This document shows, piece by piece, positions 40,565 through 52,785 of a DNA stretch of 64,000 bases. Source of the stretch: Yponomeuta sedellus (taxonomy: Eukaryota; Arthropoda; Insecta; Lepidoptera; Yponomeutidae); NCBI GenBank assembly GCA_934045075.1, contig OW203746.1:248001-312000 (forward strand), given 5' to 3'. The notes beneath the pieces are model-generated. The model ran no database searches and was not told the origin of the DNA. It was given only the letters and a program-made list of their open reading frames with translations. Both the position numbers and the translations under genes were made by a program. Each line of letters opens with the position of its first letter. Position 1 is the stretch's first letter.

Positions 40565-40944
40565 GAAATTACAAAAAAAGACAATCGGATTTTTGTGTAT
40601 TTTGTCGTCCCCCGATAACTACTTCATATTTCTAAAGTTGGTACAGAACTTAACTCTGCTCCTCTGGTCAAGGGTTGTTTTCTCCACCCCAAACCAGAAG
40701 AGGCAGTAGTAGCAGGTCAAATTAACATTACATAATTTTATTGGTGACCTGATTTCTGAACCTAATATCATCAGACAAATGAATTCCCACTGGTTCCGTT
40801 GGCTCGGTCGCTTTTAAAGGATGGGAGAGTGTCAATGTCACCGCTTGATCTTCTCCCATCCCTTATAACTTTATAAGTGACCGAAGGCATACTTGGATGG
40901 AGCTAACGGAGACTGGTTGACCGCGCCAGATAGATACCTAGGTA

Positions 40945-42239
40945 CGAGGGGAGGTCCAAAAGTTCGTGGAATGAAGGGGTTATAAATAAATAAAACAATA
41001 AATCTATTTTTCCTTTTCAATATAATCACCCTTAAGCATAATACATTTATTAGATCTATTAATTAATTTTTCTAAACCATCATAAAAATATTTTTTGTCT
41101 TTTGCCTCAAAATGACCCAAAATTGCCTCCTTTACCTCATTATCGTCGGAAAATTTCCTTCCCCTTAAGTCCTTTTTTAAATTTGGGAACAAATAAAAAT
41201 CACTTAGAGCCAGGTCTGGACTGTAGGGTGGGTGGACTAGTGATTCGAAGCCATGCGTGTGCAGAGCAGCCATTGCAACTCTGCTCTTGTGAACCGGCGC
41301 GTTGTCTTGCAAGAGCAACACACCCTTGGTCAATTTTCCTCGACGTTTTTCCTTGATGGCCTCCTTCAAATTTTCTAATATTGATGCGTAGTATTCCCCG
41401 GTTATTGTTCTTCCCTTTTCTTTGTAATCAATGAGTAGTATCCCCTCACAATCCCAAAAAACAGTTGCCATCAACTTTCCAGCCGACTCCGACACTTTGA
41501 ATTTCTTCGGCGGTGGTGTCCCCTTTTTATGCCATTGCATAGACTCTTGTTTGGACTCAGGTTCAAAGTGATGAACCCATGTTTCATCTCCAGTAACAAT
41601 CCGCTCCAAAATCTGTGCAGGTTCGTCTCCACACAACTCCAAAAACTGTTTCGACGCATCGACGCGCTGCTGTTTCTGAAGCGGCGTGAGCATTCTCGGT
41701 ACCCATCTTGCACTGACTTTTGTCATACCCAGGTGATCATGTAGGATTCGCAAAATGGTGGTATCTGATACTCCAACTAATGCAGATAACTGTTTTTTCT
41801 TCAAACGACTGTCTTCGAGTACAATTTTTTCCACTTTTTCGACGATGTCTGATGTGGTGGCCTCAACTGGCCTTCCTGAGCGGGGGTCGTCTTCAATCGA
41901 CTCCCGACCATGTTTAAACAGACCATGCCACTTGTAAATCATGGATTAACTGGGGCACTGCTCTCCATAAACGGTTCCCATTTCATTCAAAATGGTTTGA
42001 GCGTCCTTTCCTTGCTTCGTAAGGAACTTTATGACAGCGCGGTGCTCAATTTTCTCCATTGTTTCAGTTTTCTTCCGGATTGACTTGTTAAGCAGGCGAG
42101 TGTTCTTAAACGAATGACCCGATGGGGCTGAAACTTAATTTATATACTAATTATGAGTCCCTTAACCGTATGACACTAAGCGAGCGCCCCTATCCCCACT
42201 CCTTCCCCTCCATTCCACGAACTTTTGGACCTCCCCTCG
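40945..42239 (-). mobile_element. mariner element 1 (1295 bp)
   Basis: Terminal inverted repeats of about 29 bp, CGAGGGGAGGTCCAAAAGTT at both outer ends, flanked by TA at 40943-40944 and 42240-42241. Carries one transposase gene on the minus strand. Length and structure are those of full mariners. Confidence 0.95.
41004..42059 (-). pseudogene. mariner transposase with one nonsense codon
   Basis: Start ATG at 42057-42059; the reading frame is open to 41004 except for TAA at 41946-41948 (codon about 38). It has an N-terminal helix-turn-helix domain (RILHDHLGMTKVSARWVPRM) followed by the DD34D catalytic core: TGDETWVHHFEPESKQ, LLQDNAPVHKS, then YSPDLALSDFYLF with 34 residues between the last two Asp. 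The usual mariner tail motif is PDLAPSDY; here the fifth residue is Leu. A 312-residue product could start at the ATG after the stop, but it would lack part of the DNA-binding domain. Confidence 0.95.
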
Positions 42240-42254
42240 TAGGTATAGCTGAAA

Positions 42255-42470
42255 GTATAATAATAATACAACCTCCACCCTACACACTTTCATGTCTTGG
42301 TCCGAAACTACGGTACTCTGTGATGTGACTGATGTGGTAACAAACACGGAGATACACCCAGAATGAGGCCATTTGTACTGATCTAGTACGGCGGCCTCCA
42401 GTGGGGTCGAACCCATGACCCCTGTTTCGGCAGTCAAGCGTGTTAACCGCTAGACCATCGAGGCAGTTAA
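42255..42470 (-). mobile_element. tRNA-derived SINE family F
   Basis: On the minus strand the head is TGGTCTAGCGGTTAACACG (A box) and GGGTTCGACCC (B box). The body contains the complement of 'GATACACCCAGAATGAGGCC' and 'TCATGTCTTGGTCCGAAACT'. It inserted 14 bp from the mariner border. Confidence 0.75.
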
Positions 42471-43395
42471 AAGTAAGAAGTGAGCCCCACGCAGCCGTGT
42501 CAAGAGACCGCACAGTACACGAAGGGACGAAGGCGACGTCAGTGTTAATCCACTTATGATTTTACCCCTATCTTAAATTTCTTAAAAATGCCGATCGTGA
42601 CAGCTTCACAAAGCGCGGGTGTCTCCGTCAATGGCCGGCCATCAGTCAATCACTCCCAAGTCGGGGCTTCCCCTCGCTTTGATCCGGTGCTCATCGCGCC
42701 TGCTTGCCCGCTAAAGGATTCCTCTAATTGAATCGCCGTGGCGGGCCTTTGACGTCATCTCAAGCACCTCCGGGGAGGGAGGCTCGCCACCTCGTCATAG
42801 CGGGAAACAGAAAACTGTCTTCATGAACCAGACATAGGTAGGTACCTCTTTCGCTTCATCAACATTAATTAGTCGGTGAACTTGAGAACAAGCGATATTA
42901 TAAATAAATAGTGGCGGTTCCCTTCTAGAGGTGACTGGCAACAATGGGCATTGATCAGGGAGGCATCGATTGTCGTAAAGTGAAAACCTTTTCGAGGAAT
43001 AGGGATACTGATTACTATTAGGGGTTTAAATAGGTAAAATAAAAACGGATTATTAATATTTATCGCAAAATAATGTTCACTTCATTTTTCTCTCAATGAC
43101 GTCATCATTGGCTCTAAAGCGGTAGTTCCATTGCCTACAAATATTAAAAAAAAAATTCGTCAACAACAACATTTGTCAAACGTCAACCTTTTTTTATCAT
43201 GAATAAATTCAATGAACGTAGTTCATAATGCCAGTGGTGACGACATACTTACAAAACTTTAAATAATTACATCAAAAATTAAGAAAATATTCAAATTAGT
43301 TTCTTATATTAATCTATATTTTAGATTTATAGAATAAAAAATAGGATGTGACAATGCCCATTGAGACAGAGTGAAATATATAGGTAGGTAGGTGC

Positions 43396-43538
43396 AGTTC
43401 GCGCAAATCTTCTAGTTAGCTCTGAAGTTGGCGCTGCGGCCACTGCGAATTTTTATTCCACTCAGCTGACACCAATTTTTTGCTATTGCGACGCGAAGCT
43501 CGCCAACTTCAGAGCTAACTTGAAAATTTGCCCGAACT
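43396..43538. mobile_element. Short MITE with inverted ends
   Basis: AGTTCGCGCAAAT...AGTTAGCTCTGAAGTTGGCG at the left pairs with 'CGCCAACTTCAGAGCTAACT' and 'AAATTTGCCCGAACT' at the right; the arms are about 38 bp with few mismatches. Confidence 0.78.
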
Positions 43539-43679
43539 ATACCCAGAACAAAGTAGGTAACTTAAAACAGAATAGAGCGGCGGCGCAGAGCGGTTCGATT
43601 TCCAGTGCGGAAATGTAACAATGACTTTGTTTTCTAGGTCGTGTACCTACCTACATTTGTGAAGTTAAAGTAGCAATAC

Positions 43680-43850
43680 CACTAGCTAACGGTGAAGAAA
43701 AAACATCGTGACGAAACGTTCAAATACCTACGTCAGAGTTTGAAATTGTAAATCCGCGGTGGGCATGCGTAGTAATTAAGCCCATACTCACTCTCTGAGA
43801 GAAGGCCTGTGCCCTGCCGTGCGACGTTAATAGGCAACCTACATAAAACA
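43680..43850 (+). mobile_element. SINE family G, copy 2
   Basis: 'GTGAAGAAAAAACATCGTGA', 'GAAATTGTAAATCCGCGGTG' and 'AGAGAAGGCCTGTGCCCTGC'. Head missing. Confidence 0.6.
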
Positions 43851-44729
43851 ATAAAAGAGTAGAGTCTCGTGCTCATATTATTTAAGGCGTTTCGGGACGC
43901 TAACTAGCGCCATCAATGGAAAAAAATCATAACTTGTTTTCAAATACGTTTTTATCTTTATTATAAAGTTGTCACAGTTGTTAAGATTTCTCATGTTCAC
44001 TTTTAAATAAAGACTTGTTACGGTGCAAACCTCTTTATTTTATATTTCTTTTTCTATCTATTATTTTCAATTATTTAAAATTATGTCACACATTTCGAGA
44101 TTTCTCTCATTTTTCATCATTACCTACCACCTCACATCTTGACTTGAATTGACTATTTTACCTGCTTATCCGTTTTTATCCAGTTTTCTGTTTTTATTAT
44201 AAAATATAAACTAAATAAAACAGTACAATAAAGTCCATAGTTAAAGTCGTTCCAGTTTTATTATTTAAAATAGTTCTACAACACTACAGACTTATTGTAA
44301 CACATGTTACGATTTTTTTCCATTGCTGACGCACCCCGAAGCACCGTAAGGGATGTGCCATGACCAGCCATCGCAGCTTCAATGGAGCGATACTTCTGTC
44401 TGTAGGTGCGATTCGATGTTGAGGGTAAATGTAAATTACAGCGCAAGTGGTTTATATTTCTGTGCAGTAACAGACTTCATTATGCCGAAGTGCAGTAATA
44501 GACAATGGAGATGAAGCGAAGATGAAAGTGAGTGCAGACGGAGGGTACATTGAGAAAAATTGTTTGTGAACGGTACTGGAGCGTGAAGTGATGTCGCTTT
44601 TTTAAATTAATTACTTAGGTACATATTTTTTCCATAATTTGTGGTTTTATTTGCTTATGTGTTTCGTTCAGTGGTGGTACCTACTGTTATTAATTCAGTG
44701 TTTGCAGTGACTATAGGATAAGTTACAAG

Positions 44730-45513
44730 GGGTTCCCTATTTCATACCGAAAATTCTTTGTTCGAAAAACGATTAACCTACGAATGATACATCGAAAGAT
44801 GATTGTTCGACACCTTATTCATGTTTATACACAGACTGCTTGTTGGTTCGATGCTCGTTACATCGAAAACTTTACTGCGATTGCTTTTAATGCGACAGTT
44901 AATTATATCGAATGTTTATGCACTGACTGCTGTTAGTTCGGTGCCTTGTTAAATCATTATTATCGATTCATTATTATAAAAGTACATAGAAGTTTTTAAT
45001 GCCATGCATAGGTAATCTCTTTTCATTTTTCATTGGCATACTCGAGGGCAGTTCACATTTCATTCCCAATCTGATTTCGTGAAGTGTTTATTCATTCGGA
45101 CTGCAGATTTAGTTAAAATTACAAGTATTTTTGCCGGTAATAATGTCGATATTGACAAATTTACGAGCATTAAAGTCAAAGAGAGGGAATATTATTATCA
45201 TAGACGGATATGAGTTTTGCATCAATAATAATAACCCTTAAATTTATAATATATTCTGTTTCTGCAAGTAAAACTCTCGACAAAACGTTTTTTGAAGCAG
45301 CGAAGCACTGAAGAAATAAGCATCGATAATATAATGCACCGGTGTAACATTTTTCAAAGTAACGAGGCATCGGCAAAACGTTTCCGAAGTAACAAGGCAC
45401 CGAACAATGAAAGTATCGGATTAAAAAAGCGTCGAACAATCAACGCTTCGCAATATCATTCGTAGGTGAACCGTATTTTGAACAAAGAATTTTCGGTATG
45501 AAATAGGGAACCC
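44730..45513. mobile_element. hAT-like non-autonomous foldback transposon (784 bp)
   Basis: The 8 bp direct repeat GTTACAAG (44722-44729 and 45514-45521) flanks inverted ends starting GGGTTCCCTATTTCATACCG. The ends match perfectly for 34 bp and with few changes for more than 60. Inside are many diverged copies of a 'TCGATG/TTCGGTGCC' theme. No transposase ORF. An 8 bp duplication points to hAT-type integration. Confidence 0.88.
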
Positions 45514-46149
45514 GTTACAAGTGATTCAAATTTTCTAGAGGTCAAACGGTAAGTACCTACCTATTAGTTTTAATTAATTCCTTGCAACAACTCTTTCGCG
45601 AAGAAACAGCAAACATTATGGATTTCTGTTTAGCTTAGGTAGGCTACAGGCCATATCATAGGATGGGTTCGACGAATCATCCATGTCACGACGAAAACGA
45701 ATGAGTAAATTAATTATTTCCAAATCCATAATGATAATACAAATAAACGTAGGTAGCTTATAAATAGTCAGTAAAGGGTATAAAAAAAGTAAAAACATGT
45801 AAAATCTAGCCCTCAGTTTAGTTCTGTTCACAGGGAAGTGATTATGGTTTACCTATCGCGGAACTCAGAAATGTTTGACTACTTATCTAAAATATAAAAT
45901 CTCGTATTGCAGTATATTTGTCGTTGAACTGTTCACCGATTTTTATTAAAATTTTGGTGTATATTGGGTGTGTTTGAGAAAAGGTAGAATAGGCTAATTA
46001 ATATGGTGAAAAATAGTTTGCACAGTCAGTTGGTTTTTTATAATGTTTCAAACTTTTCCATAAGTACCTACCGATATTTAACGCCGGCACATTATCTTGA
46101 CTGAAGCGAAATGTCTTATTACCTACTAAATTACTACACCAAATAACTG

Positions 46150-46480
46150 AAGGGCGTGGCCTAGTGGAACAGAGTGATTGGAATCAATCACTGGGGTTAA
46201 GCAACAACAGGCGCGGCCAGGTGCTGGATGGGTGACCATCCCGTGACTACAGCTAGTGGCATTTGTTCCGGTGCCGCCGGCCGGCTATCATGCAATGGGA
46301 GTTACGCCATGTCAGAAGCCTTATGGGCGGCCTGATAACTTCTGACAGTAAAGCCCGCCATTGTCTTACAATCCTCCGCCAATCCGGACTTGGCCCCCGT
46401 GGTGGAGGATGACCTTCCTGCGATACAGGAAGAGACCCGAGCCCCAGCAATGGGGATATACCTACAGAGGGTTGGTGTCG
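46150..46480 (+). mobile_element. 5S rRNA-derived SINE, copy 4
   Basis: 'GGGGTTAAGCAACAACAGGC' then 'GTGCTGGATGGGTGACCATC', the clearest 5S-like head in the window. The 3' end is 'CCCCAGCAATGGGGATATAC'. A short internal deletion is present relative to copy 1. Confidence 0.82.
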
Positions 46481-47024
46481 ATATCCTGACCGAATTACTG
46501 GCGGCGCGTAAGGGTACTTTGGGTTTCATTGGCTGTGAAATTAGAAGAAACTTAGAAGATTCGCACTAAACCAATATTATTACTCCTATTTTTGACTCGT
46601 CTCGACTACGCTGATTTTTGGTCAAGTTAGGTAGGTATGTACCGGGCATAACATGACTATGGCATGACCGACATGAATAAAATGGACTAACTTGTGAACC
46701 CCAGATCAGTTGTTTATGCTGGCAAAGTGTTCCGCGAAGCTTTGACATGCTAATGCAGTGAGTCGGCTGGGTGGCACCGCTTTGATGCCGTAAACTCGCC
46801 CATTACCGCGCGACTGACTTTGCATAACGTTACTTTAAGAGTCCCAAGTTTATTTTTGTTTTGCCTAGCATATCTTCGCTAAGTTATTATAATATAAGTA
46901 CCAGGCCTCCATTTACAAATATTTTACCTAACGATGCATGAAGTTTAGATTAGATTAGAACTCTTTATTGTACACACTAGAAAACAAATTACATAATAAG
47001 GCTTACATATCTAACTATTGCCGT

Positions 47025-47090
47025 ATACAATTGGCGGTCTTATCGCTAAAAGCGATCTCTTCCAGACAACCTTGGGATGGATAGAACTGA
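47025..47090 (-). repeat. LINE 3' tail fragment (family I, reverse)
   Basis: 'AAAAGCGATCTCTTCCAGAC' is the complement of the tail found near 21650 and 56370. Confidence 0.5.
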
Positions 47091-47129
47091 AAGATGAAGA
47101 GAGTAGGTAGGTAGGTGTACATGAAGTAT

Positions 47130-47300
47130 ATTGGAGGAGTATGTACATAAATTGACTTACAACTAATATTCATACATATATTATATATACATATATTACA
47201 TATACATATATACTTAATATAATAAATATTACTAATTTATATATTATACAAACATACATTATATAATTATAATATACTAATATATACATTTTACATGTAA
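47130..47300. repeat. TA-rich microsatellite-like stretch
   Basis: Alternating TATACATATATTA-type words for about 160 bases. No gene. Confidence 0.75.
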
Positions 47301-48053
47301 ACAGACAAAAAGAACACTTACTATGATTGTTATGTAGATAATCTTATGTTACAGCATTACACGTCTTCAGCGAGGTAGTAAGACTTTACCAGTCCAAGTT
47401 TACACTGAAAGTATAGGTACACTAATAGAAGATTTTAGGTATTTCAGACTTATCTTTATGCCACTTTGACCTTTTTGTGAAGTGGCATATTAACATAATT
47501 TACATAGGTATAGGCAGTTGATTGGGAATGTCCTGAAATTGTACATTTCGATTTTCACATATTTTTCTAGTAAGTAGGTATCATTGTAACAAAAACATAT
47601 CAGTGAAACAAACACATGAACGTAAAAGGGGGTGCTTTTTATGTTCATGTTTTTGTTTCACTGAAATTTATCTAATTATAAAAGTCTCGTTTCACAGTGG
47701 TTGTTATCGAACTCCTCCGAAACGGCTGCACGGCTTTTTTATGATTTTAAATGATTTTTTGTGTATATTTTGTACGTCTGAGAATAAGTTATCAATCATA
47801 CATAAGGCATAAAATCGTTCGCCAGATCAGTCAGGAAGAAATAAAAATACCACGAAAGTTACTCGGAAAATACTAAGTGCAGATGACTCCTAAACATACC
47901 TGTCGTGTTTCAACTTAAACTAAGTACCACATATCTCTAAATATTACATTACCAACTGATCCTGTGCTATCCTTCGCGCGTTACCAAAGATTACATACCA
48001 TCTTTATTTATACTGTGACTGACCTAGGTAGGTACTACGATGACGATAAGAGA

Positions 48054-48230
48054 GCGGTGGTAGCGTAGCGGTAGAGAGCCGGCTTCTCAAAAGGGAGGTC
48101 GTGAGTTCAAATCCCGGCATGTATGACTACCTATGTTTTCTAAGATACCTTTGTGCAGTACCACTCGCTGACGTTGAAGGAAAACATCGTGAGGAAACCC
48201 TAGTCTGAAGTATTACTCAGCGCTTACCTA
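48054..48230 (+). mobile_element. SINE family G with its tRNA-like head
   Basis: Head GGTAGCGTAGCGGTAGAGAG (A box) and GAGTTCAAATCCC (B box), then 'GTGCAGTACCACTCGCTGAC' and 'AAAACATCGTGAGGAAACCC'. It shows that family G is tRNA-derived. Confidence 0.75.
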
Positions 48231-48257
48231 CGTACAACGCCCGAACTATGAGGCTAA

Positions 48258-48545
48258 GCTCCGGTTTCTGAATTGAGAATTTCACTAAGTAAGTAGTCCA
48301 TTGCTGAACATAGCCCTCCCCTTGAGCGCCATAGCGCCCTGTCTTCAGCTTGCCGCATCCAGCATCTGCCGGCAGTTTTTGCAGATCGTCATCCCTCCTG
48401 GTCGGAGGGCGTCCTACACTACGTTTTCCGAGTCGCGGTCTCTACTCAAGAACACGTAACGTTCTGTCACGCTATTTTCTGAGAAATCGAAGAGACAGCA
48501 CTATAGTTAATTATTTACTTAGCGAAATTCTCAATTCAGAAATTG
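48258..48545. mobile_element. MITE family L split by a repeat C fragment
   Basis: Inverted ends 'GGTTTCTGAATTGAGAATTT' and 'AAATTCTCAATTCAGAAATT'. The interior from about 48299 has 'CATAGCCCTCCCCTTGAGCG', a repeat C fragment. The uninterrupted relative is at 54747-54870. Confidence 0.6.
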
Positions 48546-49284
48546 GCCCTAAGGGCGTAAATCTCAGGCCCAACCAACTAGGTAGGTACCTACTACGATT
48601 TGTCTGACCAAACTGAACAATCCATACCGAAGACACTCGAGTCTCAAAAGTCGAATCAATTGGCGAAGATGGTCCCGGTAATTGAATGCGGCCCGCGGCT
48701 TTGATGTCGTAACGAGCCGCGCCCCGGCGGGCGCGGAGTGGTGAGGGTGGGTGCGGCACGGGGCGGAGGTCGCGAGCTGGTTAGCGTGCGACGTCTCGAC
48801 CACAAGGGTCGAGGGAAAATTGTCTTAGAATAGCAAGTAGAGTCGCACAGTACTCACCTATCCCAGGTTGTCGCTGCTATCCAGACTGACTTTTTATTGA
48901 TTAGGCAAACTACATAATACAGATGGCGCTAGGCGTCTCATAGACTGATTTTGATACCAAAATAACAGTACTAGTGGGTATTAGGAACCAAGTGTGGAAA
49001 TGATAGAAATGAAGGTACCTACTTTTCAGAAATTTATTACAAATTATGAACATTCATTTGCTTAATTAATCGAATAATTATTCCAAGATTATTTACAAAG
49101 CTTAGCAAGACCATTTAACCAACATATATACCTATTTCTATATCTATCTCGAACTGTCAAAAAGAGACGCGGTAACTTCATTGAAAAACTGTGAAAAACA
49201 GGCTATACGGGTGCGTTCATGAAGTGACTTGTCAATGATAATCGCGAAACTAAGTGTAAGTAGTTTCGCGTAAACATTATTTGG

Positions 49285-49485
49285 GCAGGTTTTTTTTAAT
49301 GCACTAATTTTAAAAACCTATTTAGGGACTGTAGGTACGTACCTAATACAGAATATTGTTAAGAGTTTCGAAATTTCACTGAGGCCGGTGAGTCGCCCAT
49401 TAGCTCAGTTGGAAAGAGCGCTGGCACCAGAGGTCGCGGGTTCGAATCCCGGCATGGGTGGAATTTTTAGCCTCTAAATAGGTTT
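49285..49485 (+). mobile_element. SINE family A, + strand copy
   Basis: Best-preserved head: GCCCATTAGCTCAGTTGGAA (A box) and GGGTTCGAATCCCGGCATGG (B box), followed by 'TTTTAGCCTCTAAATAGGTT'. At the left there is another inverted 'AAAACCTATTTAGGGA'. Not a tRNA gene: there is no matching acceptor stem and the anticodon arm is broken. Confidence 0.75.
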
Positions 49486-49789
49486 TGACAAAGTTGTTAG
49501 TTCAAGAATTCTAGATTACCTAGTGCTGTGTTACCCGCGGCTTATCAATTTGCCCATGGGAATAATAAATTTTCCCGCAGTAAAACGTAGCCTATGTGTT
49601 TATCCTGGGTGTTAGCTAACTCCATTCCAAATTAAAATCGCTCTGGCCGTTTAGACGTGAAGAAGTAGGTAACAAACATGCACACTAACAAACTTTCGCC
49701 CTTAGGTATATAATATTAATATGTAATTATAGTAGGGTTGTTGAGGAACTTGTTAGGAGTATTTTTTTAAATCGATTTTGAGGAATAGC

Positions 49790-50040
49790 ATGAGGATGAG
49801 GAATCTGGTAGACCAAGAGGAAGAGGATGAGGAAGAGGATGCAGAAGACCTCTCTCTCTCTCCCTCACACATTTCGTTCCAACAAAACTTATAGGTAACT
49901 CTCGTTCCTTTTACATTCCTCCTAAAATATGAGGAAGAGGAAGATTTTTTTTTAAATCAATTTTGAGGAAGAGGAAAAGGATGAGGAGCCTCACAAATAT
50001 GGAAATTCCTTATTTTGAGGAAGAGGTATCCTCATCAACC
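49790..50040. repeat. Purine-rich GAGGAA/GATGAG tracts
   Basis: Repeated words 'GAGGAAGAGGATGAG' on one strand, interrupted by a (CT)n run near 49850 and further GAGGAAGAGG runs to about 50025. Simple-sequence DNA. A PUR protein could bind such purine tracts, but nothing here shows a link. Confidence 0.7.
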
Positions 50041-51195
50041 CTAATATATAATGTGTGAAGTGTGAGGTGACGAAAAAACTAACAAAAGAATTCCCAAAAG
50101 TGAGATATAAAATAGAAATAGGTGTCTACATACCTACGTAGTTCTACCCCGATTTAGCCGTTCTGAGTTGTACCTACCTGTCATTTAAATAACCTGGAGC
50201 CTGTCAAAATAATTGACAAAGCCCACTCGAGTGCTCACCGCATCAGCAGCGGGCGCGCAATCAATACGCCGCGCCCGCCAGAGCCCGACTTGGACGGAAA
50301 CTATTGAAGGTAGGTACTTAGGTAATGCTGAATATTTTGCCATTAAATATAGGTACCTCGGGTGAGTCATAAATGCATAGTTATTCAATAATAGTGTCAT
50401 ATTAGTATTTCAATGGTTGTTTCATTGACTGTCTGTAGTCAACTAACCAAAAGAACTCAAATAGTAGGTACGAGTATATATATAACCCATCCAACATGTC
50501 GGCATCTAGCGCGATTTCATCTTCTTCGTGGTATATAGCTTTTTAATTTGTGCGGACGACTTTGTGCTCTTACTTACTGTGGAGACTACAAAAGCTTAGT
50601 GGAAAAACTTAGTAGACTGGCAAACAACCGCCTATTGTCGTGCTTAGGTAGGTATATCATTCTATTGAACACCTAAGTGTGTTAGAAGTTAGTATTTTTA
50701 CCAAGAGTTTATTTATGAATGTGTTTACATCCAGCAGAGTGTACCTACCTACATTGTACCTAGATATCATTGTATATTTCATGTGTTTTGCCGATGTAAC
50801 GGTCAGTTTTGTAAACCACCAAATAAAAAATAATACAGTAAACGTTATCTAGCATTATTTAACGTTATCTAGGTTAGTAAATATATATAGCATTAAATAT
50901 ATTTACTAACTTGCATGTAAAATGACATAACATTGAAAACGACCTAATGTCAATAAGTAGGTATTTAGGACAGTGCCCATTCCTGAAACATGACGGTTAA
51001 CAACTTTTATTCTACGGTTTTTTTAGTTTGGCGACATTTGTTTATATGTAGAAATGTAAAAGATCTATTTTTGCTATTAATAAAATAAAAAAACGCCATC
51101 TATTTCGTGATAACTGATATTTGCAGTGGTTCTGTTTGATAGTCATTTTACTGAACCTTTTTTGAACATAAAAATAATTATTGTACAAAATTTAA

Positions 51196-51645
51196 TTAAA
51201 ACCTACAGACAGACATACATACATACACATAACCTCTCGCCTGTATTCCAGAGGGGTAGGCAGAGACCAGGGTCTGCCACTTGCCACGATCCTGACAGAT
51301 CACCTTCGCTTCATGAACGTTCATAAGTCGTTGCATGCACGCACGCCGGTTCCGGGTACTTTTTATCTTTCCCTTTGCTAATACATCCCCTATTTGATCG
51401 ATGTAATTCCGTCTGGGACGCCCCTTACCAGCCCTTCCACTCACATTCGCAATATATATTTGTTTCGTCAATCTTTCTTCCTTCATCCTCTCCACATGTC
51501 CAAACCAACGCAACATTCCTTTCTCAATTCTAGTCACTACATCCTCTTTCAGTCTACAACGTTCTCTAATCAGACTATTGCGTATCCTGTCATTTAAAAT
51601 CGACAATCGACTTATATTCCTACTGGAGGAGTAGGTAGACTCCAC
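51196..51645 (-). pseudogene. Non-LTR retrotransposon C-terminal fragment
   Basis: An ORF of about 149 residues with MLRWFGHVERMKEERLTKQI then SGRAGKGRPRRNYIDQIGD, the conserved tail after the reverse transcriptase in many insect LINEs. No RT core is present upstream, so this is a 5'-truncated copy. The last residues run into unrelated sequence. Confidence 0.82.
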
Positions 51646-52199
51646 TTGACTTTATCACGATCCGGACAGTGGTATAAAGAAAAAAAAAACAATACAATGT
51701 CAGCATAAAAACCACTTTTATTCTAAAAGTTCAGCAGCATATACGTTTGTTATTTTTCCAACCGATACTTTCCCATTTCCATTTTTTCCCATTTTTGTGC
51801 TGTACCCTCTGAAGAGCTTCTCTACTCTACACCCGGGACACAAAGCTGACTGCCAAGCGTCGAGCAAACACATCTCTGGATACTAACCTAATGAGTGCGA
51901 GCGAGAGCGACATACCACCGACCCTCACGCCAGAGCGGGACCACCGGATGGCGGCCGAAAGCGCAATACCTACCACACTGGGCTGGAGGGAGACACGAAG
52001 ATGAGTCGCGTGCGGGGGGAGAGAGATGGGCAGATACGCTCAGTGTTGCCTGGTTTCTGAATAATTTAGGAACGACCGCCCTTTCGCCAGAGACGTCATT
52101 TGGATGTAAGGTGGCGCACATAGCGGCGCTTCGGTTTACATTACATAGACATTTCTGAGCGGTGCCTACCTACTTTATCAATCACCAATGGAGGAAAAT

Positions 52200-52285
52200 A
52201 TGATTTTTTTACGTAGCCTATAAACATTCCACTGCAAATCACAGGCCTTCTCTCAGAGAGAGAGAGTGACGAAAATAAATAAAGA
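52200..52285 (-). repeat. SINE family G, 3' fragment
   Basis: 'GTAGCCTATAAACATTCC' and 'CACAGGCCTTCTCTCAGAGA' are complements of the family G end. A short (GA)n follows. Confidence 0.55.
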
Positions 52286-52419
52286 GAATGAAGAATCAAT
52301 TGATGTCTTTTTGTATCGCTTGGTAAATAGATCTTTTGTACGTAACCTATCTACTACGAGTCCTTTTATCATAGTCGTAGTCATTACTATTATAGTAGGT
52401 TAAAGTAGAGAAGAACCTG

Positions 52420-52785
52420 AAGTGCTCGAATGGAGTAATTTGAATCAATCACTTGAGTTAAGCAACAACAGGCGCGGTCTGGTGCGGTATGGATGACCGT
52501 CCTGTGACTATCTCTTGTGGCATATTTCCGAGCGCTTCCGTGCTTCGCGGTACTCGTTGAGCCGTTGGCGCCGGCTGTCTTGTAATGGCAGTCGTTAAGC
52601 CATGTCAGAGGCCTTATGGGCGGCTTGATAACTTCTGACAGTAAGGTCCGCCACTATCTTACAATCCTCCACCAACCCGGACTTGGCACCCGTGGTAAAG
52701 TAGATACGGCCTAACCTTCCTGCGGCGCAGGAAGAGACCCGTGCCCCAGCAGTGGAGACATACAAGGGTGGATATCGACTATCAC
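52420..52785 (+). mobile_element. 5S rRNA-derived SINE, copy 5
   Basis: 'CTTGAGTTAAGCAACAACAG', 'GGTGCGGTATGGATGACCGT' and the 3' 'CCCCAGCAGTGGAGACATAC'. Full length, with mutated control boxes. Confidence 0.8.

Larger units (their letters stand above)
29327..40580 (+). other. Probable long 3' UTR of Pur-alpha
   Basis: No coding exon follows the stop. The sequence is mostly free of SINEs, with GC blocks, minisatellites and hairpins, unlike the transposon-dense DNA after 40.9 kb. Candidate poly(A) signals are AATAAA at 31705 and 31722 (a short form of about 2.4 kb) and at 40559, followed by a GT-rich stretch (a form of about 11 kb). The continuity is inferred; part could be intergenic or belong to another transcript. 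Confidence 0.4.

Noticed and set aside
46190..46250. 5S rRNA gene
   Set aside because: Only the internal control region resembles 5S; the 5' third and 3' end are missing and a SINE body follows.
48054..48125. tRNA gene
   Set aside because: A and B boxes are present but the acceptor stem does not pair, and the sequence runs into a SINE body. The same holds for 18490-18570, 20760-20826, 42400-42466 and 49386-49460.
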